Source: Artemisia argyi
Taxonomy: Eukaryota > Streptophyta > Magnoliopsida > Asterales > Asteraceae
Reading direction: 5' to 3'
DNA length: 64,000 bases
NCBI GenBank assembly: GCA_030686995.1
Contig: CM060708.1
Span: 107,222,463 to 107,286,462 of the forward strand
The notes under the pieces are model-generated. The model was not told where the DNA came from. It did not search any database and saw nothing but the letters and a program-made list of their open reading frames with translations. Both the position numbers and the translations under genes were made by a program. Positions 19,969 to 32,522 of this stretch are shown here, piece by piece. Every line of letters starts with the position of its first letter. Position 1 is the first letter of the stretch.

Positions 19969-22665
19969 TGTAAAACCCTAAAAAATTGACAAGATATGAA
20001 TTTACCTCTGTATATTATACACAATTATATAAAAGAGTTAATTACATTTAAACTATTAATAAAAGAGATCTATACATAGTATTATTACCTAAACTAAAAA
20101 CAAATTTTCGGTTATTACTGATTCCATTTAACCGATTTAAAAGGGACAAAATAAACGGGCCTCTCATCACAATTAAAGGATCATTATAATCTAATAAATT
20201 GGACGCTCCTCATCATTATCACTCACCAAATATAAGACCCGTTTTCCAAATCTCTTCACAAAACTATTATACGGTATAATCTCTAAAAACACACACATGA
20301 AAGAAAAATGATTATCTCTTTCATTCCTGGAAGAGAACCCATAGAAGAAGGCGATTAAGTGGTGAATTCGTGTAGGTGTTGGCTGCTGAAGTTGGGTATG
20401 AAATCAAAAAGGGTGATACAAGTTATTCGTGGGCCGAATTTGTTATTTGGTTCCTATTCCTTCATTTCTGTTTATAACAAATCAAAGGTACAAAACCCTT
20501 TATAATTTCAGAATTCAGAACATGTTATTGAATGTAATCGAACCATAAAACTTACGTATATAATCTGTTATGAAACTTATTGAATCGTAATTATATAGGG
20601 CTACATAAAATCATGAATATGTGTTATATCTCAAAGTATGCTGACCTGATTTTTGGGTCGTATTACAAAGGTCATAAGTTAATGATCCCAACGTGTTTTT
20701 ATGAGTTTCTTGAGTCTAAAACCTAGTTTAAGGTCTTAAATAAGTTCTCCAATCGGTTTGGAGTGATTTGAAGTTGTATTGGTCATGTTTTTTATTTTTA
20801 TGTGATTAAGTGTCAAAGCTGAGTAATCGAGTTTGAAATTCAGATGGTGTTTTTGATTTTTCATTTTCAAACCACAAGGATTTAGGAGCTCTCCATTTAC
20901 AGGGGTAATTTTTGGGTTATGTGTGACTTCTTGGAATTTTTGTAGATTTTTCTGGAGTGCCGAAATGGGTTAATCAAATGCAAACTTTCAGGGTGTTTCT
21001 GCAGTTCATTTTCTGGACCTGTATAAATAAACGATTTTTGAAAGAGTATTTACACTTGGTAATAAATTCTGTAAAAATTCAAGTAAACTCTTAAGACATT
21101 AAAGCTTCTGTGAGAATTTTTGTGAATTTTTATTTTGACTTCTGGTTTTGTTTGAAAATTCGTTAAGTGAAGGTAAAAGTATACTAAAATCAGAAATTTG
21201 TTAAGAAACTTAGTTCTTTGTGATTTAATACTAATTGACGTGTTTTTATTAACCCTAAACCTAATCATTAATGATTGTAACCTAAATAGACATTAATGAA
21301 ATCGTTAAACCCTAAGTTGACTAATGTGGAAACTTACTAATTAGAATGAAAACCTAAAACGAGTAATCGGATTAACTAATAAGTATTGTATGAACAATAA
21401 TCCATGTAGATTCGTTGAAGAAGACGTAACGTTGTTCCTTGTGTTCATTCATTCGTTTCTTTCCGTTCATTTGCATTAAGGTACGGATATTCAGTCTTAC
21501 TTTTAGACATTATTTCATTTGCATTTCGTATTGGTACGAATATTCTACCCTGTCTCAGTAAGCGTTCTGATTCTATGTACTATTGTTATTGTTTGTTTCG
21601 TATCGGTACAGATATTCTACCTCTTATCAGTAAAGGTTTCTTATGATTCGTATTCCTTGACTTTGATCCGTTGTTTTGATATGAAACCCTTGATATGAAC
21701 CATTGATATGATCCTTTTGTTATGATACATTTGATATGATCATTTTGTTATGATCCATCTGATATGACCCATTTGTTATGACCCTTTGTTTTGATCCATT
21801 TGAATTGACCCATTGCTCAAGGTACTATCCCTAGCCATGGAGGTAACATGGCCATGTCATTGAGGCACCAATGGCACGACACTTTTTGTGGATGTGTGAT
21901 TGATCTACGACGTTTCCCTTATCTGTATCTGTGGCCATTATCTGAGTATGTATGCTAGCCTTGAGCTAGGGTATGTGCTAATCTGTTTTGCAGGGGAGCG
22001 TATGGATGCATCCTAGGCATAATGTTCTGTTCTGAAATGATTAGTGATTGGTTGTACGTGCCATGCACCCCATTTCACTTCTGTGAGCTAGCTACTCCAT
22101 TTGGTACTTGAGAGGTCTCCCCTCCTTGTACAACTTATGAATTGACGGTATATGATTTGTGATATGAAATGTTTTATTGATTGTTTTGGTACTTGAGCAA
22201 CTTCCGTTACTATCACTTTTACCATTTCTGTAGTATTCTTTGACTTTTATTCTCATATGACCCTTCATATTCTTTATGACATTGTATCTCGACAGGTTCT
22301 CATTTGATTGTTTGTTTATTCGTTTATGATCATTTATCTTTCATATGTTTATATTTGTTCACTGAGCGTTAGCTCAGCCGCATTTTCTTTTCCCTGCGGC
22401 AGGTATCAAGTTGGAGGTTGGGATTAAATGATGAGAGTAGGAGCTTTTAGTGGACCAACCCTACCTTAGTATTCTTGGATTTTATTTCAGATTTATGTTT
22501 GACTATTTCATTTCTTTTAGAAGTTGGTTTTGGTTGTATTTGTTTTATTAGTCCTTTTAGTCTCAAGATTTGTAATTTATTAAGCTAAGTCTTCCGCTTA
22601 CGCTTTATGTTTTGAAATGACACCATAATGTTACACTTTAGACCCTTGTGGGTTGGGGTGTTACA
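19969..22665 (+). repeat. 5' LTR of G2
   Basis: It matches 29703-32522. It lacks about 165 bp present in the other LTR at 30363-30530 and has about 50 bp extra near 22320-22372. It contains a degenerate TTGATATGATCCATT array at 21663-21818. Confidence 0.9.
21663..21818 (+). repeat. Degenerate TTGATATGA(C/T)CCATT tandem array in G2 LTR
   Basis: About ten units of 13-17 bp, alternating TGATATGA and TTGTTATGA forms. The same array is in the other LTR at about 31562-31714, so it is a family feature. Confidence 0.85.
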
Positions 22666-22676
22666 ATTATGGTATC

Positions 22677-24093
22677 TGATGAGGCGAAAAATGATCCGTT
22701 TTTAGGGGGTCATTTAAGCCCGAATCCGAATTTATTTGATCAAATATTGCCCTAAATCGTTCCTTTTGTGATTTTAGGTACTTTGGGAGAGAAATCTAGA
22801 AAAGGAAGCAATTCGGACGTTTTTGGAGCATAAAAGTGAAGAAAACGCCAAAGTCTTAATTTTCCATGCTGGGAACAGTAGGTGACGGCGTCAAGAGCAA
22901 AACCTTGACGGCGTCAAGAGCAAATTTCATGAATTTCCATGACGACCCAGAACAGATTTGACGGCGTCACGTAGGAAGGGCGTCAAGAGTAAAAGAGTCA
23001 TGACGGCCAGGAAGTGATTAAGTCTTGACGGCGTCAGAAGTGGATCTAGGCAGTCCGAGAAGAGTTTTGGCGGCGAGGTGATGGCGTCACAGTGTTTGTC
23101 TTGACGCCGTCAGACCTATTTTTCTATATATAGTTTTCTAATTTTCACACATTAAAAAGAGAGAAGTTTTGGAGAAACCCTAAGTACGATTTTGGTGCAA
23201 CTTTTACAGGTTTTTCAAGGGTTCAAAACCCTTGATACCTTGCATTGTAATTGAGATAAGTGTTCTTCTAATTCAATCAATATGTCTATGTGTTGGTTGT
23301 CTATATCATGTTCTTGTCTTAATTCTATCATGCTAGGCTAGATCTATCTTGTGTTTGCTTAGATCTAATGAAACCTAGATGTTAATTATGTGTTGATTAC
23401 TTGTTTATTCTTGTCTTGGATGAGTGATTTATATGTTAGGCTTAAGAAAACTGGCAGATCTCCACTTGGTAACATGCTTGAACGTCTTAAGAAATATGAA
23501 CCGAGGCGCACTAGGTCTTTATTGGTTGTATTTAATGCATGAGCCACTGTTTACAATCCCTATAGTTGTGCTGGGCATGCTGTAGGAGGAGATAAGAGCT
23601 CATAGAATTGGGGAGTTATGTGTGCCACCCCATGAATGGTATTAAGGAATACGATCCGTCATCCATGCAATTATAACAAGTAATTAACGTGTAAAAGATG
23701 TCTAGGGAGTAGTGAAATCTAAGTAAACACATTTTCTCCAATTACTGCTCACAACTTTAGTATAAATTAGTTTATTTTCATTTCTAGTGTCTTATTTTGA
23801 TTGCATCTTAGTATTGGGTTAGTTGAATAGCAACTAATTCCGCCCAAATCCTTCAAACCCGAGATTTTAATTGCTTTCTAAAAAATATAAAAATACAAAA
23901 ATAATCATCCCTCACCCTTAGAACTAGTATTTAGGCTTTCTAATCCTAGCGACAATATTCCTAAGCTGAACGATCAATCCCCCGGTACTTGTCACTATAC
24001 TATACTACAACGATCAGGTACACTGCCTGGTGGGGGTTGTAAGCTTCTCGAGATCCCTCGAGAGGTAAAGAATGTTGCGATTCCCACGCATCA
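22677..24093 (+). repeat. 5' LTR of G3
   Basis: It runs from TGATGAGGCGAAAAATG to CCCACGCATCA. It contains a cluster of TGACGGCGTCA words at 22883, 22906, 22959, 23026 and (one mismatch) 23079, a reverse-orientation copy at 23102-23112, and a TATA box at 23125-23132. Confidence 0.95.
22883..23112 (+). promoter_or_regulatory. TGACGGCGTCA palindromic word cluster upstream of G3 TATA box
   Basis: Each word is two inverted TGACG half-sites with a one-base centre. TGACG is the known core of plant TGA-type bZIP sites (as-1 type), so a bZIP-responsive LTR promoter is plausible. The last copy ends 13 bp before the TATA box. Two more copies occur in the interior at 25651-25661 and 25673-25683. Confidence 0.6.
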
Positions 24094-24096
24094 AGT

Positions 24097-24116
24097 TTTT
24101 GGCGCCGTTGCCGGAG
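24097..24116 (+). other. Primer-binding site of G3
   Basis: TTTTGGCGCCGTTGCCGG follows the LTR end by three bases. This sequence is the usual Athila/Tat primer-binding site. Confidence 0.85.
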
Positions 24117-24268
24117 AATAGTTATTGTCTAGGTTAGAATTTCTTTTTATTAGGTCTACTTGCAAGATTCCTTTCTAGTAAGATTTTATTTTTAGGTTTC
24201 TTTAGTCTATCTTATTTCTTTGTGCCTTTGTTAGTAAATCAAATTCATTGACTATTCCGTTGGCCATT

Positions 24269-25210
24269 ATGGAAAACGCGAATCCACCCCTTTCCCCTAG
24301 TGAAGTGGCTTTGTTACGTGAACAAATTGAGAGTGAGATTAGGGAACTTAGAGAGCTTAATAGTTTGATCAAGGTTGAGCTCGAACATGCATTTAGTGAC
24401 CTAGTGACTGCCTTGTATTCAAATGAGGACCTAGGGCCTAATGACTTTGTGAAGGTTATTAAGGGACTTGAAGAGGGGGAAATAGATCCGAAGCTTAATG
24501 ACTATTATAATCTATACCCCACTAAGGAGGAGATTGCATATTATAATAATCGTATTGATAACCCGCGATCTCCTTTCACCATAATTGAACCTAAGATCAA
24601 GAGAGGCGATCCTAAGAATGCTAAGATACCGTGTATGATTGGATATAGGCACATTAGCAATGCTTACATCGACTTTAAATCTCCAATCAACATTATGTCC
24701 TCAACTGTTTATAATGATATAGTGAAAACAAGACTTGAACCTAGAAGAGATCCCAAATACCCCGGTGGAGTTTATAACTTTGTCGGGAGAGTTAAAGGTT
24801 TACATGTCTTTGTTGGTAATTTCACTTTTGTCACCGACTTTATGATTGTGGAGGATCTTGCTAATGTTATTGATTGTCGATTATCCAATGTTGTGTTTGG
24901 CAAACCATTTGTTGAGGCCACTAGGATGAGTTATGATCCAACTTTAGGGATAGTTAGATTCAAGAAAGAGAATGATGAGGTTGCTTATCAAATGCCCTAC
25001 AAGATTGAGCAATACCGCCTTCTCTCTAATTTCGAAAAGGAACACAAGCAAGCGGCTTATTATAGGAATGAGGAGGATAGACGTAGAGGAGTAGAGTATG
25101 TGAGAAATAGGATGCTTGGTTTCTACAAAGAGTGCTTGCAACTAGGTCCGGAATACAAAACTGGTTTAGAAGACGACCTAGAGAGTGGAACCAATGATGA
25201 AATCACGTAG
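24269..25210 (+). CDS. G3 retropepsin-like protein, 313 aa, with altered active site
   Basis: The start is the ATG at 24269, about 150 bp after the primer-binding site. Residues 1-60 are helical and charged. From about residue 115 the pattern matches the aspartic-protease domain seen in plant gypsy polyproteins: I-P-C-M-I-G, then D-F-K-S-P-I-N-I-M-S-S where active enzymes have D-x-G, later V-F-V-G-N-F-T-F-V-T-D-F-M-I-V and V-V-F-G-K-P-F-V. The D-x-G glycine is replaced (D-F-K), so proteolysis is doubtful. A charged C-terminal extension (E-K-E-H...Y-R-N-E-E-D-R-R-R-G) follows. Because the frame is intact while all other pol domains are absent, a non-enzymatic role may have been retained. Confidence 0.65.
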   Translation: MENANPPLSPSEVALLREQIESEIRELRELNSLIKVELEHAFSDLVTALYSNEDLGPNDFVKVIKGLEEGEIDPKLNDYYNLYPTKEEIAYYNNRIDNPRSPFTIIEPKIKRGDPKNAKIPCMIGYRHISNAYIDFKSPINIMSSTVYNDIVKTRLEPRRDPKYPGGVYNFVGRVKGLHVFVGNFTFVTDFMIVEDLANVIDCRLSNVVFGKPFVEATRMSYDPTLGIVRFKKENDEVAYQMPYKIEQYRLLSNFEKEHKQAAYYRNEEDRRRGVEYVRNRMLGFYKECLQLGPEYKTGLEDDLESGTNDEIT

Positions 25211-27060
25211 TAACCCATGACCTTGAGTCTAGCTACAAGACTCGTAAATAAAGAAAAGCGCTTCTTGGGAGGCAACCCATGTTTTGTGTGATTTTAATTT
25301 GTTTGATTGTTATTTGCTTCCGTATGCATGTTTTATTTTTATTGTTGGTTGATCATGTTTCTAAACTAAATAGTGGAAATACTTTACTTTGTTGTTTTGG
25401 CCTAGTCTTAACTCCACCTAAAGGTATTTTTGCAAAAGATAAGTGTAAGGGGAAACCCCAAATATGTTTTTAAGAAACAAACCGATCATGATTCTCCACA
25501 ATATTAAACGAACATGTATATTCGTATTTGTTAGAGTCAAATGCTTGTATTGAGTCATAATGAAGTTTTGCAGGATTTTCCAGGAAGTAGGACCAAGTTT
25601 TTCCAGAAATTTTCCAGAAACTTAACATAAGGATTTCTGCAGGTCAATTCTGACGGCGTCAGGGGTTTACTCTTGACGGCGTCAGGTGTAAAAATCTGGA
25701 AATTTTACCGGTTTTGTTTTTCTAACGGAGTCTTATGGTTTTTGTGAATTATTAAGTTTTATAATCTCCAGGAAATCTGCAAACTTCATTCCACAAGCAT
25801 TATATCTTATCTTGTTTTCTAGGATTTAGTAACTTATATAGAATGCCGCCGATTTTACGCGAGATTGTCTTGTCTATTTTGTCAGGTTTTACAGGTTATG
25901 TATGACAAGAAGATGATTTACATTCTGGAAGGGAAGCTTTGATTGTTCGTTTTCTTGGAGGAAGATTTAACCTGACCATCCTATTATCCATACCGAGCGA
26001 ATCAGGGGAGTATTTGATTTCATTCTCTTTACTTTTTCAGTTTTACATTCTTTACTTGAACATTGAGGACAATGTTCATCTTAAGTGTAAGGGGAGGGTA
26101 AAAAGATGATACCTTACATATGCACTTTCGCTTGAGTTTGTTTTGTTTAATGGTAGATGTGTAATAAAACTATGAGAAATACTTGTTAGTGCAATTTTAG
26201 CGCCAAATTTAAAATTTTTTACAACATTTAGGAGTGAAACTTTAGCCATAGCAAGCGTCTCATGGATAGGAGATTGTATGACTAGCACATAACCATATAT
26301 TCAGAAAAATTTTCCACCCAAATATGTGAGGTTCGCCTTTAGATTTGATAGGAAAAGCATTTACTATTAGTGCTTATGAGTGTACCGGTAGCATTTAGAT
26401 TCTAGAACTTGCGTTAGTGATGCATCCCGAGACCGCTAGTGAGACTGCATTCATGTGGTAGGATTTACTACATGATAAGAGGCATTAGGATCACCCTTGT
26501 GTTACACCCGTATCATAATTACTTGACCATTTAAGTCATATTACTTGGCTAGTTAAGTTAACTAATTTTTCCCACACCCTTAGCGTTGTACTCATTTTTA
26601 GAACACGAAACCCCTAGTACACCCCTCCGAGCCTATCTTTTCGTTTCTAACTTTAAGCATTTTACTTAAAGGAAGAATTTGTTACACCCCACTTAAATGT
26701 ACACCCAAATCGCCTTAGCCTTCCATGTATGCGCTCATTTTTAGTGCATTATTGTTATTTGTTAAACCCTAAGTTAAATATCTAATTGATTACATGGTTG
26801 CTAAGTCGAGTCATATCCTTGTACATATTGTTTTGGGACGATTGGGACTCATGGGTAAGTACTTATTTTATGGAGTAATGGGGAAGAACATAATTTATTA
26901 CCCCCATATGTACGATAATCTTAAAAAGTGCTCCAAGTGTTTTGATTTTCTTAATTCGAGTCATTAGATTAGTTGATTGTAAAGTATGTAAAGATTCAAG
27001 TGTAAGGGGAATATTCATTCCCTATGATGTATTATTTTGGATGGTAGGGTAAAAGTGTAT

Positions 27061-27098
<38 letters not shown>

Positions 27099-27712
27099 AA
27101 AAAAAAATCGAAAAATCAAGAAAAAAGAAAAAAAAATAGAAAAAGGAAAAAGAGAAAAAACATACGGACTACCATCCCTTTTTATTCTATGTTCATTTTA
27201 TATTTTTTGTTATTTTTCATTTATTAGCTTAAGTCGAGTCTAGTCTTGGCTTAGCAAAGCCACTTTGTACATGTAATTGACTAAGATTGTTAACTCGCCA
27301 CCAGTAAAACTTCCTTTATCCAACAAAACCGTGTATTTCATATCCCTATACCTAACGTTACAACCCTTTAAAAGACCTCTTTGATAGTTTATCTTAGGTG
27401 CTTACGCCATGTGGTGGAGGTTTGATCATTTCCCAAGCCTATGGTAATCTATTTTGCTATGACAGGTAGTGAGAGATATCTTCCGTTTCCATATTGTAAT
27501 TTACACTTTATTACACCCGAGAGATGTGAGTATCTAAACACTATTTGTGAGGTGCTAGTGTATGACCTCCGTGCTTGTCTATTAGTCTTTAGTGGAACGA
27601 TTATTTGTTGTAATTACTTTTATGTTAGTGTTAAATGACCCCTAACTTGTTTTTTTAGTAGAATAAAAGCGCATTTGCTTGAGGACAAGCAAATCTCAAG
27701 TGTAAGGGTATA
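25211..27712 (+). other. 3' non-coding interior of G3 with repeated polypurine-like tracts and a poly(A) run
   Basis: There is no real ORF. AAGTGTAAGGGG-type tracts occur at about 25440, 26083, 26999 and 27698; only the last abuts the LTR. Two TGACGGCGTCA copies lie at 25651-25683. A run of about 34 A bases lies at 27062-27096, followed by A-rich sequence to 27160. The phrase GGCAACCCATG near 25270 follows the ORF, as is common in Athila-like elements. Confidence 0.7.
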
Positions 27713-29129
27713 TGATGAGGCGAAAAATGATCCGTTTTTAGGGGGTCATTTAAGCCCGAATCCGAATTTATTTGATCAAATATTGCCCTAAATCGTTCCT
27801 TTTGTGATTTTAGGTACTTTGGGAGAGAAATCTGGAAAAGGAAGCAATTTGGACTTTTTTGGAGCATAAAAGTGAAGAAAACGCCAAAGTCTTAATTTTC
27901 CATGCTGGGAACAGTAGGTGACGGCGTCAAGAGCAAAACCTTGACGGCGTCAAGAGCAAATTTCATGAATTTCCATGTTGACCCAGAACAGATTTGACGG
28001 CGTCACGTAGGAAGGGCGTCAAGAGTAAAAGAGTCACGACGGCCTGGAAGTGATTAAGTCTTGACGGCGTCAGAAGTGGATCTAGGCAGTCCGAGAAGAG
28101 TTTTGGCGGCGAGGTGACAGCGTCACAGTGTTTGTCTTGACGCCGTCAGACCTATTTTTCTATATATAGTTTTCTAATTTTCACACATTAAAAAGAGAGA
28201 AGTTTTGGAGAAACCCTAAGTACGATTTTGGTGCAACTTTTACAGGTTTTTCAAGGGTTCCAAACCCTTGATACCTTGCATTGTAATTGAGATAAGTGTT
28301 CTTCTAATTCAATCAATATGTCTATGTGTTGGTTGTCTATATCATGTTCTTGTCTTAATTCTATCATGCTAGGCTAGATCTATCTTGTGTTTGCTTAGAT
28401 CTAATGAAACCTAGATGTTAATTATGTGTTGATTACTTGTTTACTCTTGTCTTGGATGAGTGATTTATATGTTAGGCTTAAGAAAACTGGCAGATCTCCA
28501 CTTGGTAACATGCTTGAACGTCTTAAGAAATATGAACCGAGGCGCACTAGGTCTTTATTGGTTGTATTTAATGCATGAGCCACTGTTTACAATCCCTATA
28601 GTTGTGCTGGGCATGCTGTAGGAGGAGATAAGAGCTCATAGAATTGGGGAGTTATGTGTGCCACCCCATGAATGGTATTAAGGAATACGATCCGTCATCC
28701 ATGCAATTATAACAAGTAATTAACGTGTAAAAGATATCTAGGGAGTAGTGAAATCTAAGTAAACACATTTTCTCCAATTACTGCTCACAACTTTAGTATA
28801 AATTAGTTTATTTTCATTTCTAGTGTCTTATTTTGATTGCATCTTAGTATTGGGTTAGTTGAATAGCAACTAATTCCGCCCAAATCCTTCAAATCCGAGA
28901 TTTTAATTGCTTTCTAAAAAATATAAAAATACAAAAATAATCATCCCTCACCCTTAGAACTAGTATTTAGGCTTTCTAATCCTAGCGACAATATTCCTAA
29001 GCTGAACGATCAATCCCCCGGTACTTGTCACTATACTATACTACAACGATCAGGTACACTGCCTGGTGGGGGTTGTAAGCTTCTCGAGATCCCTCGAGAG
29101 GTAAAGCCTGTTGCGATTCCCACGCATCA
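27713..29129 (+). repeat. 3' LTR of G3
   Basis: It is co-linear with 22677-24093, with the word cluster at 27919-28148 and a TATA box at 28161-28168. It is directly preceded by the purine tract AAGTGTAAGGGTATA. Confidence 0.95.
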
Positions 29130-29134
29130 GTATC

Positions 29135-29702
29135 AGAGACAGATTTTCGACCTGTAGAGCTTAGGCTATGACCTGGGAGGATTGGGTAGACATTAGGCTT
29201 CCTTATTCTTTGACGCTTTCTTCTGTTTTGACTGTCTTCTTCACATTTTGATTTTCATCTTTGATTTTTGTCTTCACTGATTCGTTTATTTTTAGTGGGC
29301 ATTCTTATCATGTTTCTGAGTCTAGGCGTGCGGTTCAATGGAGCATAAGTTTGGTGACTCTCCTTAAAATAAGTAGGTTGGCGGTTCGTGAATTCCTTGG
29401 TTCATTTTTTTTATTTATGCTAATAAATCGAAGTCGGAATTTAGTCCTTATCATCATATCTGCCTATATTCCTAATGATGATCTGTTATCTGTTATATAT
29501 TTGTTCCACATCTGTTGGATTTAATCTGAAATGATCGGTCTTTATTGAAGAATCTGAAATGTTCTGAACCTTCTGAATCAAGTCATGAGAAACTAACCTT
29601 CCGTTCATTTGAATCGTTTTCAATTCCCTTCGTGATCTGGCATGTTTCTATCCGGTTCTTTTCAATTTCGCGGACGAAATTTTCTTGTTAGAGGGGAAGA
29701 GT
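29135..29702 (+). other. Remaining interior of G2
   Basis: It begins AGAGACAG (second half of the primer-binding site) and ends with the purine tract. No ORF with recognisable motifs is present; the segment TTCAATTTCGCGGACG before the tract is the tail typical of chromovirus-type interiors. Confidence 0.75.
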
Positions 29703-32522
29703 TGTAAAACCCTAAAAAAATGACAAGATATGAATTTACCTTTGTATAATATACACAATTATATAAAAGAGTTAATTACATTTAAACTATTAATAAAAAA
29801 GATTTATGCATAGTATTATTACCTAAATTAAAAACTAATTTTCGGTTATTATTGATTCCAATTAACCGATTTAAAAGGGACAAAATAAACGGGCCTCTCA
29901 TCTCAATTAAAGGATCATTATAATCTAATAAATTGGTACGCTCCTCATCATTATCACTTACCAAATATAAGACCCGTTTTCCTAATCTCTTCACAAAACT
30001 ATTATACGGTATAATCTCTAAAAGCACACACAGGAAAGAAAAATGATTCTCTCTTTCATTCCTGGAAGAGAACCCATAGAAGAAGGTGCTTAAGTGGTGA
30101 ATTCGTGTAGGCGTTGGTTGCTAAAGTTGGGTATGAAATCAAAAAGGGTGATACAAGTTATTCGTGGGTCGAATTTGTTATTTGGTTCCTATTCCCTCGT
30201 TTCTGTTTATAACATATCAAAGGTACAAAACCCTTTATAATTTCGGAATTCAGAACATGTTATTGAATGTAATCGAACCATAAAACTTACGTATATAATC
30301 CGTTATGAAACTTATTGAATCGTAATTATATAGGGCTACATAAAATCATGAATATGTGTTATGTATATGTCGACTAGTATTTCTGTGGTGGCCATACGAA
30401 TCAAATCTGAAACAAGCTCTAATTAGACCTAACATACTCATTAATATATGACCTACAATTCTGGAAAATAAAACCCTGGCACTAATTAAGGGCGATTAGG
30501 GCTTAAGGGGATTAAGGTCGTGTGTTTTTGTCTCAAAGTATGCTGACCTGATTTCTGGGTCGTGTTACAAAGGTCATAAGTTAATGATCCCAACGTGTTT
30601 TTCTGAGTTTCTTGAGTCTACAACCTAGTTTAAGGTCTTAAATAAGTTCTCCAATTGGTTTGGAGTGATTTGGAGTTGTATTGGTTATGTTTTTTATTTT
30701 TATGTGATTAAGTGTCAAAGCTGAGTAATCGAGTTTGAAATTCAGATGGTGGTTTTGATTTTTCATTTTCAAACCATAAGGATTTAGGATCTCTCCATTT
30801 ACAGGGGTAATTTTTGGGTTATGTGAGACTTCTTGAAATTTTTTTGGATTTTTCTGGAGTGCCAAACTGGGTTAACCAAATGCAAACTTTCAGGGTGTTT
30901 CTGCAGTTCATTTTCTGGACCTGTATAAATAAACAATTTTTGAAAGGGTATTTGCACTTGGTAATAAATTCTGGAAAAATTCAAGTAGACTCTTAAGACA
31001 TTAAAGCTTCTGTGAGAATTTTTGTGAATTTTTAGTTTGACTTCTGGTATTGTTTGAATATTCGTTAAGTGAAGGTAAAAGTATACTAAAATCAGAAATT
31101 TGTTAAGAAACTTAGTTCTTTGTGATTTAATACTAATTGACGTGTTTTTATTAACCCTAAACCTAATCATTAATGATTGTAACCTAAATAGATATTAATG
31201 AAATGGTTAAACCCTAAGTTGACTAATGTGGAAACTTACTAATTAGAATGAAAACCTAAAACGAGTAATCTGATTAACTAATAAGTATTGTATGAACCAT
31301 AATCTATGTAGATTCGTTGAAGAAGACGTAACGTTGTTCTTTGTGTTCATTCGTTCGTTTCTTTTCGTTCATTTGCATTAAGGTACGGATATTCAGTCTT
31401 ACTTTTAGACATTATTTCATTTGCATTTCGTATTGGTACGGATATTCTACCCTGTCTCAGTAAGCGTTCTGATTCTTTGTACTATTGTTATTGTTTGTTT
31501 CGTATCAGTACAGATATTCTACCTCTTATCAGTAAAGGTTTCTTATGATTCGTATTCCTTGACTTTGATCCGTTGTTTTGATATGAAACCCTTGATATGA
31601 ACCATTGATATGATCCTTTTGTTATGATACATTTGATATGATCATTTTGTTATGATCCATCTGATATGACCCCCTTGTTATGACCCTTTGTTTTGATCCA
31701 TTTGAATTAACCCATTGCTCAAGGTACTATCCCTAGCCATGGAGGTAACATGGCCATGTCATTGAGGCACCAATGGAACGACACTTTTTGTGGAGGTGTG
31801 ATTGATCTACGGCGTTTCCCTTATCTGTATCTGTGGCCATTATCTGAGTATGTATGCTAGCCTTGAGCTAGGGTATGTGCTAATCTGTTTTGCAGGGGAG
31901 CGTATGGATGCATCCTAGGCATAATGTTCTGTTCTGAAATGATTAGTGATTGGTTGTGCGTACCATGCACCCCATTTCACTTCTGCGAGCTAGCTACTCC
32001 ATTTGGTACTTGAGAGGTCTCCCCTCCTTGTACAACTTATGAATTGACGGTATATGATTTGTGATATGAAATGTTTGATTGATTGTTTTGGTACTTGAGC
32101 AACTTCCGTTATTATCACTTTTACCATTTCTGTAGTATTCTTTGACTTTTATTCTCATATGACCCTTCATATTCTTTATGACATTGTATCCTAACAGGTT
32201 CTCATTTGATTGTTTGTTTATTCTTTAGCTCAGCCGCATTTTCTTTTCCCTGCGGCAGGTATCAAGTTGGAGGCTGGGATTGAGTGATGAGAGTAAGAGC
32301 TTTTAGTGGACCAACCCTACCTTAGTATTCTTGGATTTTATTTCAGATTTATGTTTGACTATTTCATTTCTTTTAGAAGTTGGTTTTGGTTGTATTTGTT
32401 TTATTAGTCCTTTTAGTCTCAAGATTTGTAATTTATTGAGCTAAGTCTTCCGCTTGCGCTTTATGTTCTGAAATGACACCCTAATGTTACACTTTAGACC
32501 CTTGTCGGGTTGGGGTGTTACA
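29703..32522 (+). repeat. 3' LTR of G2
   Basis: It starts immediately after the purine tract at 29690-29702 and ends at the ACAAA duplication. It carries the TTGATATGATCCATT array at about 31562-31714. Confidence 0.9.

Larger units (their letters stand above)
22677..29129 (+). mobile_element. G3: young non-autonomous Athila/Tat-like LTR retrotransposon
   Basis: Two LTRs of 1417 bp each differ by about 15 substitutions by eye (about 1.1%). The duplication GTATC is perfect (22672-22676 and 29130-29134). LTR1 is followed by TTTTTGGCGCCGTTGCCGG, the primer-binding site typical of Athila/Tat gypsy elements. The 3.6 kb interior has one intact ORF (protease-like) and no reverse transcriptase, RNase H or integrase. 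Low divergence implies recent mobilisation by another element's enzymes. Confidence 0.93.
19969..32522 (+). mobile_element. G2: large-LTR gypsy-type derivative with about 0.58 kb interior, hosting G3
   Basis: The duplication ACAAA is perfect (19964-19968 and 32523-32527), and the uninterrupted target is visible in the other G1 LTR. The LTRs (2697 and 2820 bp) both start TGTAAAACCCTAAAAAA and end GGGGTGTTACA. After removing G3 the interior is only 22666-22676 plus 29135-29702. It holds a TGGTATC/AGAGAC primer-binding site split by G3 and, at the other end, a chromovirus-like CGGACGAAATTTTC followed by the purine tract GAGGGGAAGAG. No coding capacity is present. G1 and G2 share the same terminal logic and are probably related families. 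Confidence 0.9.

Noticed and set aside
27037..27243. A Lys-rich open frame of about 68 codons.
   Set aside because: It is the translation of a poly(A) run and neighbouring A-rich DNA in the non-coding interior of G3.
30638..31170. Minus-strand frames in the G2 LTR, also found at the matching place in the other LTR.
   Set aside because: They lie in LTR DNA with no family pattern and are frameshifted between the two LTRs.
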